Part shown: in pieces, positions 1-8,649 of the stretch
How positions within the stretch are numbered: position 1 is the first letter of the stretch
Layout: every line of letters begins with the position of its first letter
Origin: Salinibacterium sp. NG253
GTDB taxonomy: Bacteria > Actinomycetota > Actinomycetes > Actinomycetales > Microbacteriaceae
Direction: 5' to 3'
DNA: 64,000 bases
Assembly: GCF_015864945.1 (NCBI RefSeq)
Contig: NZ_JADYWF010000001.1
Location: 434,378-498,377 of the forward strand
Position numbers and translations under genes: made by a program
Notes under the pieces: model-generated
Told to the model about the DNA's origin: nothing
Seen by the model: only the letters and a program-made list of their open reading frames with translations
Databases searched by the model: none

Positions 1-772
1 TCGCACGGCCGGCACGCACATAATCGGCATCCAACACCTCGAGCACAGAAGTGCGAACGAAGCGCGTCAGGAGCCCAATTGTGAAGAGCGACAACACGAA
101 GACGGGAAGCATAAGGTGCGCGAGCGCATCAGTGAATGTCACCCACTGGCCGGCCAGGAGCGCATCGACCGTGTAAAAACCAGTCACGGTGGGCGGCGGC
201 GCGAGGGCCGGCGAGAGACGCCCCGAACCGGGCGCGATGCGCAGTTGCAGGAAGAAGAAGTTGAAGCTGACCAGTGCCATCCAGAATGTGGGGATGCTGA
301 GGCCGATCAGCGAAAACACGCGAACAAGTTGGTCGCTGATCTTGCCGCGGCGGTAGGCCGCGAGCGAACCGAGCGCAACACCAACACCAAGGCTCACGAC
401 GATGGCCAGCAGAGCAATCTCGACCGTGGCGGGAACGGCCTTAGCAAGGTCGTCGGCCACCGGCTGGGTAGTGCGCAGTGAGATACCCATGTCGCCGTGG
501 AACAGGCCGCTGATGTAGTTGGCATACTGCACCGGGAGCGGCTGGTCGAGGCCGCGCTCCTTGATATACGCCTCGACGGTGGCGGGGTTGCTCGCCGCCC
601 CTTCACCGAGTGCTGCCGCAATGGGGTCACCCGGCACCAGGTTCGCGAGAGCGAACGTGACAATAGTGACTCCGAAGAGGAGCAGGACTGAGGTTCCGAG
701 GCGACGAAGCAGGTACCCGACCAGAGGTGATCTGGCCGAGTACCTGCGGGTCGCGCGGGGTGTATTTCCCAC
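1..772 (-). CDS. Peptide ABC transporter permease (DppB/OppB family), C-terminus cut by window edge
   Basis: Inner-membrane permease of a dipeptide/oligopeptide importer. The conceptual translation from GTG at 772 gives an N-terminal hydrophobic helix (YLLRRLGTSVLLLFGVTI), then the family hallmark VPGDPIAAALG, a periplasmic stretch, and the membrane block with SDQLVRVFSLIGLSIPTFWM typical of DppB proteins. The frame stays open to base 1, so about 257 residues are present and the C-terminus lies outside. It follows the substrate-binding lipoprotein gene by 14 bases on the same strand, so the two are co-transcribed. GTG 772 was chosen because no better start lies between it and the upstream stop; an AAAGAA tract sits in front. 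Family assignment is firm; the transported peptide is unknown. Confidence 0.85.
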   Translation of the reverse strand, partial: MGNTPRATRRYSARSPLVGYLLRRLGTSVLLLFGVTIVTFALANLVPGDPIAAALGEGAASNPATVEAYIKERGLDQPLPVQYANYISGLFHGDMGISLRTTQPVADDLAKAVPATVEIALLAIVVSLGVGVALGSLAAYRRGKISDQLVRVFSLIGLSIPTFWMALVSFNFFFLQLRIAPGSGRLSPALAPPPTVTGFYTVDALLAGQWVTFTDALAHLMLPVFVLSLFTIGLLTRFVRTSVLEVLDADYVRAGRA

Positions 773-786
773 GCTAGAGATTCTTT

Positions 787-2349
787 CTACTTAGCTTGCA
801 GTTCAGCGATGTCCATCGTCCACGTGGAGTTGTAGGCAACTCCATCAATGTACGAGGCGGTCGCAATGTTCGAGCCGGGAACGATCAACGGAACGAACGG
901 GCCACGCTGCTGCAGCGCTTCAGCGAAGTTGCTGAAGGCAGTCTCGCGCTCGTCGAAGTTCGTGGCGTTCTCTGCTGCTGCAGCGAGGTTCACCACGTCG
1001 CTGTCTTGGTCTGCGGTCCAACCAGCGCGCAGTCCGACCTTCTGTCCGGCCGAGAACGGCAGGAAGTTAGCGGAGTCGGCGTAGTCAGGGCCCCAGAACC
1101 AGATGCTGAAAGCTTCGGTTCCGTTGACGTAGCTATCGATCTGGGTGGTGAACGGCGCCGGAGCGAGTTCGATGGTGATTCCGGCATCCGCAAGCTGCGA
1201 CTGAACGCGCTCGGCGAGCGGGGTGAAGCTCACTCCACCAACCGGGTAGTCGTTCGGGTATTCGAGCGTGATGCTCTCACCGTCGTAGCCGGACGCTTCG
1301 AGCGATGCTGCTGCAACGTCGAGGTCTTGCGCCACACCGTTCTCCAGCGCGCCGAGGAATGACGGCGGGATAACACCGGTTGCCTGCTCAGAGCCGGCAC
1401 CAGCAAGTTCGAGCAGTGCCGGGTAGTCGAGTGCGTAACGAACCGCATTCGCGAAGTCGGCGTTGGCGGTAACGCCACCTACCTCTTCGCTCTGGTTGAT
1501 CAGAAGGAAGATCGTCTGAGCCGACGGTGTCGAGAAGATGTTGATGCCATCGCTCAGGCTCGCGACCTGGTCACCGCTGAGGTCAACGGCTACCTGCGAG
1601 TCATCGCCCTCAAGGTTGATCTTCTGGGTTGCGGCCTCAGAAACGTTGCGGATAACAACGCGAGTGAAGTCGATGTCTTCCTCACCGTTATAGTTCTCGT
1701 TCTCGGTGAGCACTACCTGGGACTCGAAGTTGATCGAGTCGAGGATGTACGGGCCGGAACCAGCGGACGTCTCGTTCAAGAATGCTTCAGCAGCATCCGA
1801 GTCATCGGTCGTTCCGCCGTTTTCGATAACGAGAGCGGAGTTCAGGATGGCGAGCGACGGGTTCGTCATGAGGGCGGGGAGCTTGAGCGACGGGGTCTCC
1901 GTGCTGAGCTCAACGGTCATGTCGTCGATCTTGGTGACGGTGATGCCGTTCATCAAGAAGTTCGCCTTGCTCTCGGTCATTCCCGCAACGCGGTTGAGCG
2001 AGAACACGACGTCATCAGCAGTGATCGCCGAGCCGTCAGAGAAGACGCGCCCGTCTTCGAGGGTGAACGTGAAGACCGTCGCATCATCGTTGGACTCGTA
2101 CGACGCGAGGCCGTTAACGGGAGTCGACTCGTCGGAGCCGGCGAAGTCGAGGAGCGTCTCGTAGAGAGCCTTCGACACCATGTAACCGGTCGGAACGTAG
2201 TTGCGTCCCGGGTCGCTGGTCTCGAGTGTGAAAGCGGTGTCAATAACGATGCTGTCGCTTGCTTCGGGTGCTGCTGCAGCGCAACCGGCGAGTGCCAGTG
2301 ATGCAGTCAGTCCGAATGCGGCCGCTACGTAGCGGAACTTAGTGCGCAA
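787..2349 (-). CDS. Peptide ABC transporter substrate-binding lipoprotein (SBP family 5)
   Basis: Extracytoplasmic peptide-binding lipoprotein that delivers ligand to the downstream permease. From TTG 2349 it is 520 residues. This start is preferred over a longer frame to 2409 because AAGGAG lies 6 bases ahead and it gives a clean lipoprotein signal: basic N-terminus, hydrophobic core and lipobox LALAGC with Cys23. The mature part has the family 5 features, including a conserved VRYALDYPALLELA segment and the C-terminal WGPDYAD/FLPFSAGQ region. It heads a minus-strand operon that leaves the window at base 1. A divergent Lrp/AsnC regulator 134 bases away may control it (inference). The ligand cannot be read from sequence. 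Confidence 0.88.
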   Translation of the reverse strand: MRTKFRYVAAAFGLTASLALAGCAAAAPEASDSIVIDTAFTLETSDPGRNYVPTGYMVSKALYETLLDFAGSDESTPVNGLASYESNDDATVFTFTLEDGRVFSDGSAITADDVVFSLNRVAGMTESKANFLMNGITVTKIDDMTVELSTETPSLKLPALMTNPSLAILNSALVIENGGTTDDSDAAEAFLNETSAGSGPYILDSINFESQVVLTENENYNGEEDIDFTRVVIRNVSEAATQKINLEGDDSQVAVDLSGDQVASLSDGINIFSTPSAQTIFLLINQSEEVGGVTANADFANAVRYALDYPALLELAGAGSEQATGVIPPSFLGALENGVAQDLDVAAASLEASGYDGESITLEYPNDYPVGGVSFTPLAERVQSQLADAGITIELAPAPFTTQIDSYVNGTEAFSIWFWGPDYADSANFLPFSAGQKVGLRAGWTADQDSDVVNLAAAAENATNFDERETAFSNFAEALQQRGPFVPLIVPGSNIATASYIDGVAYNSTWTMDIAELQAK

Positions 2350-2483
2350 AGGGAAACTCCTTGTGGTTATAGAACAGCCTCTGGACGGCTGTGCTTGAGA
2401 TTGGCACAATTCCCGCTAGTCTGTCCAATCAAAGGCCTAATCATTCAGACCATGGCTCAAACATGAGGGAGATTTCACTCAAT

Positions 2484-3071
2484 ATGTCCAGCAAAGCCCC
2501 CACCGGCTCGTCCAGTACTGGACAATCACAGCCCGTATTGGACGAGATCAACCTGAAGATATTGAGCGAACTCCGCTATAACGGACGAATATCAATGTCC
2601 GCTCTTGCGGAGAAGGTAAATGTCTCGCGCGCCAATGTCTACACGCGCGTTGAGCAACTCATGTCCGATGGTGTGATTACGGGCTTCAGCGCCCAAGTCG
2701 ATCCGGCAAAAACCGGGCTCGGAATCTGCGCGCTCGTGTTTCTCTCTGTGCATCCGCAGACCTGGGCAAGCTTCCGTGACCGCATCACCAACATGACCGA
2801 GATCGAGTCCTGCCGCATCACCACCGGCGAGCATGACGCCATGCTGCTAATCCGTGGACACGAGGTTGGAGCCATTCACGATTTCATCGTTGGAGTGCTT
2901 TCCGTGCTGCCCGAAGTGAAATCGCTTGAGACGGTGCTGGTGCTCGATGAAGTCTTTCAGCGCCCGTACCTACTGCCGACGGATCTCCCCGAGCGAGCGC
3001 AAGAACCTGCGCAGTTGGGGCTTACCCGATTCACCCGCGCCGACCCGAACCGTGCGGGCCTCAACAACTAG
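2484..3071 (+). CDS. Lrp/AsnC family transcriptional regulator
   Basis: DNA-binding regulator of the feast/famine family. It has an N-terminal winged helix-turn-helix (LDEINLKILSELRYNGRISM then SRANVYTRVEQLMSDG) followed by an AsnC ligand-binding domain (GLGICALVFLSV, ESCRITTGEHDAMLLIRG). The start at ATG 2484 (195 residues) has GGAGA about 11 bases upstream; an alternative ATG at 2463 adds seven residues. It diverges from the peptide-binding lipoprotein gene, and such regulators often control the divergent transporter, but no operator could be identified with confidence. Family is certain, target inferred. Confidence 0.85.
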   Translation: MSSKAPTGSSSTGQSQPVLDEINLKILSELRYNGRISMSALAEKVNVSRANVYTRVEQLMSDGVITGFSAQVDPAKTGLGICALVFLSVHPQTWASFRDRITNMTEIESCRITTGEHDAMLLIRGHEVGAIHDFIVGVLSVLPEVKSLETVLVLDEVFQRPYLLPTDLPERAQEPAQLGLTRFTRADPNRAGLNN

Positions 3072-3075
3072 CGCG

Positions 3076-3870
3076 CTAGACGACCTGCACGCAGACGCTC
3101 GAGCCGGGCACTCCATCGAGCACGAACTCTTCAACAAGTTCGAATCGGCCATCAGCACGCGACCCTAGTGTGGTGCTGCTGTCGCCCAGAAGCGTGGCGT
3201 CACTAGCGATGACATGGTGCACGAAAAACTCATCGAGCACGCCATCACGGTACCGCCCTACGCAGTGGCCCGACGTTACCGTGTCCCCGTAGTAGAAACC
3301 CCACAGCACTCCCGAGTTCTCAGAGAATTCGAACCGAGTGGGTTCCGCTGCAACGGTGCTCGCGCTCGACTCTTCGAGGATGAAGGTCGTGCCATCGAGC
3401 TGCGGTTGTGTGCGCAGAGCCGGGTCAAGTTCTGGCCACGCGGCGCAACGATCCGCTTCGACACAAATGCTGACCTGAGGTTGGCCATCCTTGTCAAAAG
3501 TTTCGTACAGCTCGAGCTTGCCCTCAGCGTTCCATTGGATGGTGCTCTCGGCGTGGCCGAGCACGACCTCGCCACCAGAAACGAGCCGGTGAGCGAAGCT
3601 AATCGAAACGACGTTTCCGCTTCGACGCCCGACAAACCGTCCCACTGAGACAGTGTCTCCGTAGTACTGGCCCCAAATCATGGAGCCGTCTTGGTGATAC
3701 CGAAACCGTGTCGGTGATTCGGTAGACACAGCGCTGCCCGATGACGAGACTAAGACGAATTCGCGATCGTTGATCGACTCGGGAACGGCTTGCGCCTCTG
3801 CTGGGGCCACTGATGCATCACTCACGCAGATGAGTATGGGCCGTGAGTCGGTCTGCGCGAAATCCGGCAC
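3076..3870 (-). CDS. Conserved protein with two tandem copies of one beta-rich domain
   Basis: Function unknown. The 264-residue product contains the same roughly 110-residue unit twice: about residues 35-140 with TRFRYHQDGSMIWGQYYGDT and about 155-262 with TRFEFSENSGVLWGFYYGDT. Each copy continues with a Gly-His/Arg-x-VGR motif, an F-x-H-x-x/R strand and ends near an ICV/VCV sequence. The unit resembles a single-domain family of about 110 residues often mislabelled N-acetylglutamate synthase; that link is from memory of the family. There is no signal peptide or membrane helix. GTG 3870 is weakly supported: no ribosome binding site is visible and the same frame continues upstream beyond a TGA at 3883-3885. 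The gene is convergent with the Lrp-type gene, with a 4-base gap. Confidence 0.7.
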   Translation of the reverse strand: MPDFAQTDSRPILICVSDASVAPAEAQAVPESINDREFVLVSSSGSAVSTESPTRFRYHQDGSMIWGQYYGDTVSVGRFVGRRSGNVVSISFAHRLVSGGEVVLGHAESTIQWNAEGKLELYETFDKDGQPQVSICVEADRCAAWPELDPALRTQPQLDGTTFILEESSASTVAAEPTRFEFSENSGVLWGFYYGDTVTSGHCVGRYRDGVLDEFFVHHVIASDATLLGDSSTTLGSRADGRFELVEEFVLDGVPGSSVCVQVV

Positions 3871-4065
3871 GAAGAGTCCAGTTCATCTTGCGGCTACGTC
3901 GAACGGGTGGACATTCTCGTACATCCGGGGGCTTGTCGATGCGATTAATCCACCGCACAAATTGAGCATCGCCACGACAAAGCCGCGAATTCGGCGGCGC
4001 GAAGAACTCGACACACCGCGGAACAACGGCCGCGCATCCGCCTCGTGGCTATCGTCGTTTAGTAC

Positions 4066-4076
4066 ATACTCAGTAT
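4066..4076. promoter_or_regulatory. Candidate PadR operator (ATACT-C-AGTAT palindrome)
   Basis: A perfect 11-base inverted repeat, ATACTCAGTAT, lies 23 bases before the ATG of the PadR gene in an otherwise GC-rich spacer. PadR regulators commonly bind a short AT-rich palindrome in their own promoter, so autoregulation is inferred. No binding data can be seen here. Confidence 0.4.
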
Positions 4077-4098
4077 CGACTTACCCGGAAGGTCTGGC

Positions 4099-4737
4099 AT
4101 GTCAATCCGCCACAGCTTGCTGATGATTCTGGCGCAGGGCCCCTGTTACGGCTATCAGTTGCGTTCGGAATTCGACCGGCGCACCGGATCGACTTGGCCG
4201 CTCAACGTCGGACAGATATACAACACGCTCGATCGCCTCGTGCGCGATGATCTCGTGACCAAAGCGAGCGCGCCCCACGACGCAGACCCTGACTCCTCGC
4301 AACAGACGTATTACACGATCACGGATGCCGGAAAGATCGAAGCGGAACACTGGCTCGCCACCCCGGTCGACAGCTACTCCGTGAGCCGCGACGAACTAGC
4401 AATCAAACTCGCTATTGCCGTAACTCTTCCCGGCGTCGATGCGCACGCCGTGATCGAACACCAACGCGAGGCGACGCGAGGCGCTGTTGATGCGCTCTCC
4501 CTTACCGCCGAAGTACGTGAGGATGCCCGCGATGCCAGTCAGTTCGCTGAACAACTCGTCACCGATTCGCTTTTCGCCCACGCCGAGGCCGAGTTGCGCT
4601 GGCTTGACCACGTTGAGGCGGCACTGACGACCGCTCAATCGCATGGCCTCGTTGACGCGTTTCCCTTGAACCTCACCAAGCCCAAACGTGGCCGCCCGGC
4701 CACGGCTGCCTCGGTGAACGAAGCGGCGATCGCCTGA
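4099..4737 (+). CDS. PadR family transcriptional regulator
   Basis: Winged-helix repressor of the PadR family with a long C-terminal helical domain (212 residues). The N-terminal half shows the family pattern SLLMILAQGPCYGYQL, then WPLNVGQIYNTLDRLVRDD and the wing YYTITDAGK. The C-terminal half is the coiled Vir_act_alpha_C type dimerisation region. ATG 4099 is preceded by GGAAGG at good spacing. A perfect palindrome at 4066-4076 in front of it suggests autoregulation. No transporter lies directly downstream, so the regulated target is not evident; the next gene is convergent. Confidence 0.88.
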   Translation: MSIRHSLLMILAQGPCYGYQLRSEFDRRTGSTWPLNVGQIYNTLDRLVRDDLVTKASAPHDADPDSSQQTYYTITDAGKIEAEHWLATPVDSYSVSRDELAIKLAIAVTLPGVDAHAVIEHQREATRGAVDALSLTAEVREDARDASQFAEQLVTDSLFAHAEAELRWLDHVEAALTTAQSHGLVDAFPLNLTKPKRGRPATAASVNEAAIA

Positions 4738-4787
4738 CCGATCCGAAGGACGCTGCCCGCTAGAGTGCCGCGGCTCCGTGCGCGCCG

Positions 4788-6470
4788 CTATTTAGCTTGA
4801 TCGTAGCGATCGACGATGGCGGTCGTGAGCGGAAACGTGACCGGAATATCGCCAAACACAAGGCGTCCAGCATCTGCCGCAGCCGCCGTAATGTGCTCGG
4901 CGACCCTGTCTGCCAGTTGGGCCGGAGCGTGCACCACGACCTCGTCGTGTAGGAAAAACACGAGGTGGGGCGCGTCGGTAAACCACGCGGCATCCGAAAG
5001 CTGACCAAGGCGATTGCGGATGCTCGCCATCCAGCAGAGCGCCCACTCGGCAGCGGTTCCCTGCACGATAAAGTTTCGCGTGAAGCGGCCCCACGACCGC
5101 CCCCGTTCTTGAGACGCCGCACGTTGAGCGGGCGACTGCGAATCGTCGTAAGTTGCCGCGTGGGTACCGGGAGGGGAACTGCGACCCAGCTGAGTGCTCA
5201 CGACTTCGCCACGCTCGCCTGCCCGAGCCGCCTGCTCAACGAGGGCAATCGCCTGCGGGTAGGCCCGCGCTAGCCGAGGCATCAATCGGCCGCTCTCCCC
5301 CGAGGTCGCTCCGTACATCGCGCCGAGCATCGCAAGCTTCGCGTGAGCACGAGTGTCGACCGCACCACTGGCCACAATGCCCTCGTAGAGGTCACCAGAT
5401 GCCCCAGCAGCAACCATTCCGCGGTCACCGGCCAGAGCTGCCAGAATGCGTGGCTCGAGTTGAGACGCGTCGGCGACCACAAACTTCCAGCCCGGGTCGG
5501 CCTTCACAGCGCCGCGGATGAGGTGCGGTAGCTGCAAGGCCCCTCCGCCACTGGTCGCCCACCGGCCGGTAACGACGCCGCCGGGCACGTAGTCGGGACG
5601 AAAGCGCCCGTCGACAACCCACGAGTCGAGCCACGACCATCCATTGGCCGTCATGAGACGTTGCAACTTCTTGAACTCGAGAAGCGGTTCAATCACCGGA
5701 TGCTTCAACTGTTTGAGCTCCCACGAGCGCGTTGTTGTGGCTTGAATTCCTGCAACGCTGAGGGCCCGTAAGAGCTCGGCGGGAGATTCAGGTGTGAGTC
5801 GCGGCGAGTCGAGCAGGAGGCGGATCTGATCAACGAGCATCTGGAGCTTCACCGGGCGTTCACCCTCAACACTCGGTCGCGACCCCAACATCACAGTCAG
5901 AATCGCGTCATGAGCTTCGGCACTCCATGGGAGACCAGCAAAACGCATCTCGGCTGCGATGAGCGCGCCCGCAGACTCCGCGGAAAGAAGCCGTTGCAGT
6001 CGGCCAGCTTCGGTTGAGGAGGCCACGGCGTCGAGTTGACTCAAGAATTCGCCGAGTACGTCGAGTTCTTCGTCGGCAACCTGCGCCTGGTCATCCTCAA
6101 AGTCGAAGAGCGTCGAATGTTGCGGGGCACGGTGCTCGATGGGAGCTTCGACTCCGGCTTGAATAAGCGCATCCCAGCGGCTTGGCGGTGCCTGTGCCAG
6201 CGTTGACTCACGAGTGAAAGCGGAGTTACGGAGAATCGCGTGACAGAGCCGAAGGTCGAAGCACCGGTTCACTCTGACGTGGGCAGCCAAAAGCCCCGGG
6301 TACCACGCTGAAGTGTCGTGCCATACCCAGCGAATGTCGGGCTCAGCGCGTTGGGACTGCACCACGAACGCCGCCACGTCGTCAACCGCGTGCTCGGCAA
6401 TGACCGCGCCGTCTGCAGCCACTCGGGTGGCGGTGAGGGTGCGGCCGCTAGTCGCGAGCACGAGGTACAC
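4788..6470 (-). CDS. Family A DNA polymerase (PolA-like, without 5' nuclease domain)
   Basis: A 560-residue relative of the DNA polymerase I Klenow region, usually annotated in actinobacteria as bifunctional 3'-5' exonuclease/DNA polymerase. The polymerase motifs are intact: motif A VVADASQLEPR with Asp334, motif B R374-x3-K378-x7-Y386-G, and motif C HDEVVVH with Asp509 and Glu510. The N-terminal quarter corresponds to the exonuclease region, but no DxE exonuclease I motif is visible, so proofreading is probably lost; no 5' nuclease domain is present. It starts at GTG 6470 and lies last in a minus-strand series after the DUF779 gene. The cellular role of this second PolA-like enzyme is not known from context. 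Confidence 0.85.
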   Translation of the reverse strand: MYLVLATSGRTLTATRVAADGAVIAEHAVDDVAAFVVQSQRAEPDIRWVWHDTSAWYPGLLAAHVRVNRCFDLRLCHAILRNSAFTRESTLAQAPPSRWDALIQAGVEAPIEHRAPQHSTLFDFEDDQAQVADEELDVLGEFLSQLDAVASSTEAGRLQRLLSAESAGALIAAEMRFAGLPWSAEAHDAILTVMLGSRPSVEGERPVKLQMLVDQIRLLLDSPRLTPESPAELLRALSVAGIQATTTRSWELKQLKHPVIEPLLEFKKLQRLMTANGWSWLDSWVVDGRFRPDYVPGGVVTGRWATSGGGALQLPHLIRGAVKADPGWKFVVADASQLEPRILAALAGDRGMVAAGASGDLYEGIVASGAVDTRAHAKLAMLGAMYGATSGESGRLMPRLARAYPQAIALVEQAARAGERGEVVSTQLGRSSPPGTHAATYDDSQSPAQRAASQERGRSWGRFTRNFIVQGTAAEWALCWMASIRNRLGQLSDAAWFTDAPHLVFFLHDEVVVHAPAQLADRVAEHITAAAADAGRLVFGDIPVTFPLTTAIVDRYDQAK

Positions 6471-6506
6471 ATGACTAGTCTGCCCTGCGCCGCCGACAGC
6501 GATTGC

Positions 6507-6914
6507 CTAACTAAACGGTTCGGCAACCTCCATGAGCGTCGAGCGAATCAAGAAACGCACTCCCTCCGGCGCCTCAAGAGAGAATCCGCTGCCGCGACCT
6601 TTGACAACATCAATCGTCAAAAAAGTGTGGCTCCAGTAGGCGAACTGTTCGACCGACATCCAGAATTCGATCGGCTGCTCAGGCTGACCGTGGGGCGCAA
6701 TATCGAACACCCCCAGAAGCACATCGCTCGCTCCCGTGACGAACTCGCCTGCGGCAAAACACATCGGCGAGCTGCCATCGCAGCACCCGCCAGACTGATG
6801 AAACATGAGCGGGCCGTGTGTGCGCCACAGTGCTCGAAGCAAGTCGATGCTTTCGGCCGTCATGGCTAGGCGGGGTTGGGTTTCTCCCGGGATTACAACG
6901 CTTGCATCAATCAT
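6507..6914 (-). CDS. DUF779 domain protein, partner of aldehyde dehydrogenase
   Basis: Small soluble protein of the DUF779 (COG3564) family, 135 residues from ATG 6914. This start has GAGGAG 8 bases upstream; a longer frame to 6977 has no such signal. Family features are the HQSGGCCDGSSPMC cysteine-rich stretch, the central FWMSVEQFAYWSH segment and the C-terminal GRGSGFSLEAPEGVRFL. Members almost always sit beside an NAD-dependent aldehyde dehydrogenase, and here the gene follows one by 83 bases on the same strand. The biochemical role is undetermined; the clustered cysteines suggest metal binding (inference). Confidence 0.85.
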   Translation of the reverse strand: MIDASVVIPGETQPRLAMTAESIDLLRALWRTHGPLMFHQSGGCCDGSSPMCFAAGEFVTGASDVLLGVFDIAPHGQPEQPIEFWMSVEQFAYWSHTFLTIDVVKGRGSGFSLEAPEGVRFLIRSTLMEVAEPFS

Positions 6915-6997
6915 TTCTTGGCTCCTCGCCGCGGTAGATAGCGCAGTGGCGGCCAGCACGTCTGCACTGGCCGCCACCTCCTCGTGCGATCCCTGGT

Positions 6998-8521
6998 TTA
7001 GAAGAATCCGAGCGCGTTCTCGGAGTATGAGACCAGCAGGTTCTTGGTCTGCTGGTAGTGGTCAAGGGCGAGGGCACTATTTTCGCGGCCGATTCCAGAG
7101 CTCTTGTAGCCGCCGAACGCGGCGCCAGCGGGATAGGCGTGATAGTTGTTGACCCACACGCGACCCGCCTGCAGGTCGCGTCCGGCGCGGTAGGCAATAT
7201 TGCCATTACGTGACCAGACACCGGCACCCAAGCCGTAGAGCGTGTCGTTGGCGATGGAGATACCGTCGGCGTAGTCGTCGAAGCTTGTTACTGCAACGAC
7301 CGGCCCGAAGATTTCCTCCTGGAACAGGCGCATCTTGTTGTGACCTTCGAAGATTGTCGGCTGCACATAGAAGCCGCCACTCAGATCGCCACCCAGATCA
7401 ACCCGTTCGCCGCCGAGCGCTAGTTTCGCGCCCTCCTGCTGACCGATGTCGATGTAGCTCAGAATCTTCTCTAGCTGGTCGTTTGAGGCTTGAGCACCCA
7501 CCTGCGTGGTGGTGTCGAGAGGGTTGCCCTGAAGCGCACGGCTCGTCCGCTCCACGGCATCGCCCAAGAAAGAGTCGTAGATCGACTTCTGGATCAGAGC
7601 CCGGCTCGGGCTCGTGCACACCTCACCCTGGTTGAAGGCAAAGAGCGCAAAGCCCTCTTGCGCTTTGTCGTAGTAAGCGTCGTCGCGGTCCGCAACATCC
7701 TCGAAGAACATGTTCGGGCTCTTTCCGCCCAGTTCGAGAGTCGCCGGGATGATGTTGGCACTGGCGTACTGCAGAATCAGTCGGCCAGTGGTGGTCTCCC
7801 CCGTGAACGCGATTTTGCGGATGCGCGGGCTCGACGCAAGCGGCTTGCCGGCTTCGACGCCGAATCCATTCACGATGTTGAGGACACCGGGCGGGAGGAT
7901 GTCCCCAATAAGTTCGATGAGGACCAAGATCGAGGCGGGCGTCTGCTCCGCTGGCTTCAGGACTACCGCGTTACCCGCGGCCAGGGCTGGAGCGAGCTTC
8001 CACACGGCCATCAGGATCGGGAAATTCCACGGAATGATCTGCCCAACCACTCCGAGCGGTTCCTTGTAGTGATACGCCGTCATGTCGCCATCCATTTCGG
8101 CGAAGTGGCCCTCTTGCGCCCGAATGGCGGCAGCAAAGTAGCGGAAGTGATCAGCCGCGAGCGGAAGGTCAGCGTTGAGTGGCTCCCTAATCGGTTTGCC
8201 GTTATCCCAGCTTTCGGCGACAGCCAGCATCTCCAGATTCGCATCAATGACATCCGCGATCTTGTGAAGAACCGCTGCGCGCTCGGTGGTGGAGGTCTTG
8301 CCCCACGCAGGGGCCGCCTTGTGGGCTGCATCGAGAGCCAACTCGATGTCTTCGGCAGTGCCGCGGGCTACCTCGGTGAACGGGCGTCCGTTGACCGGGG
8401 AGAGGTTTTCGAAGTACTGCCCCTTGACCGGAGCGACCCACTCACCGCCAATCCAGTTCTCGTAGCGTGGCTTGAAAGTCATGAGAGATTCGGGTGTGCC
8501 GGGGGCTGCATAGATGGTCAT
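6998..8521 (-). CDS. NAD-dependent aldehyde dehydrogenase (ExaC/AldB-type)
   Basis: Oxidises acetaldehyde or similar short aldehydes to the acid. At 507 residues from ATG 8521 it matches the ExaC/acetaldehyde dehydrogenase II length. The start has AGGAGT 8 bases upstream, which decides against a longer frame to 8743. Motifs: [10 protein letters not shown] in the cofactor region, [23 protein letters not shown] with the catalytic Glu, and [11 protein letters not shown] with the catalytic Cys. It lies between its likely GAF-domain activator upstream and a DUF779 gene downstream, the usual arrangement for alcohol/aldehyde oxidation. Tandem palindromes at 8601-8619 are a candidate activator site. 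Exact substrate is inferred. Confidence 0.92.
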   Translation of the reverse strand: MTIYAAPGTPESLMTFKPRYENWIGGEWVAPVKGQYFENLSPVNGRPFTEVARGTAEDIELALDAAHKAAPAWGKTSTTERAAVLHKIADVIDANLEMLAVAESWDNGKPIREPLNADLPLAADHFRYFAAAIRAQEGHFAEMDGDMTAYHYKEPLGVVGQIIPWNFPILMAVWKLAPALAAGNAVVLKPAEQTPASILVLIELIGDILPPGVLNIVNGFGVEAGKPLASSPRIRKIAFTGETTTGRLILQYASANIIPATLELGGKSPNMFFEDVADRDDAYYDKAQEGFALFAFNQGEVCTSPSRALIQKSIYDSFLGDAVERTSRALQGNPLDTTTQVGAQASNDQLEKILSYIDIGQQEGAKLALGGERVDLGGDLSGGFYVQPTIFEGHNKMRLFQEEIFGPVVAVTSFDDYADGISIANDTLYGLGAGVWSRNGNIAYRAGRDLQAGRVWVNNYHAYPAGAAFGGYKSSGIGRENSALALDHYQQTKNLLVSYSENALGFF

Positions 8522-8600
8522 GTGCTGACTCCTGTCGACGTCATTGTCTGGGATGCGACGGCACAACTCGTGCCGTGGCCTGAACTCTAGGTGCGGGCAG

Positions 8601-8619
8601 GTTGCCGCAACGTTGCAAC
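8601..8619. promoter_or_regulatory. Tandem palindromes upstream of the aldehyde dehydrogenase gene
   Basis: Two abutting perfect palindromes, GTTGCCGCAAC (8601-8611) and GTTGCAAC (8612-8619), share the GTTGC/GCAAC half-site. They lie 80-98 bases upstream of the dehydrogenase ATG in the 128-base spacer behind the GAF regulator gene. Position and symmetry fit an upstream activator site; binding by the neighbouring regulator is inferred. Confidence 0.45.
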
Positions 8620-8649
8620 TTCTTGCGAGGCGGTCAGGCGGCGAGGCAG

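Noticed and set aside
3883-4014. 43-codon frame as a separate gene
   Set aside because: No ribosome site and no recognised family; better treated as a possible lost N-terminus of the downstream frame and listed as a finding.
7490-8590. A 366-codon plus-strand open frame
   Set aside because: Antisense to the aldehyde dehydrogenase gene; no family features, codon-position shadow.
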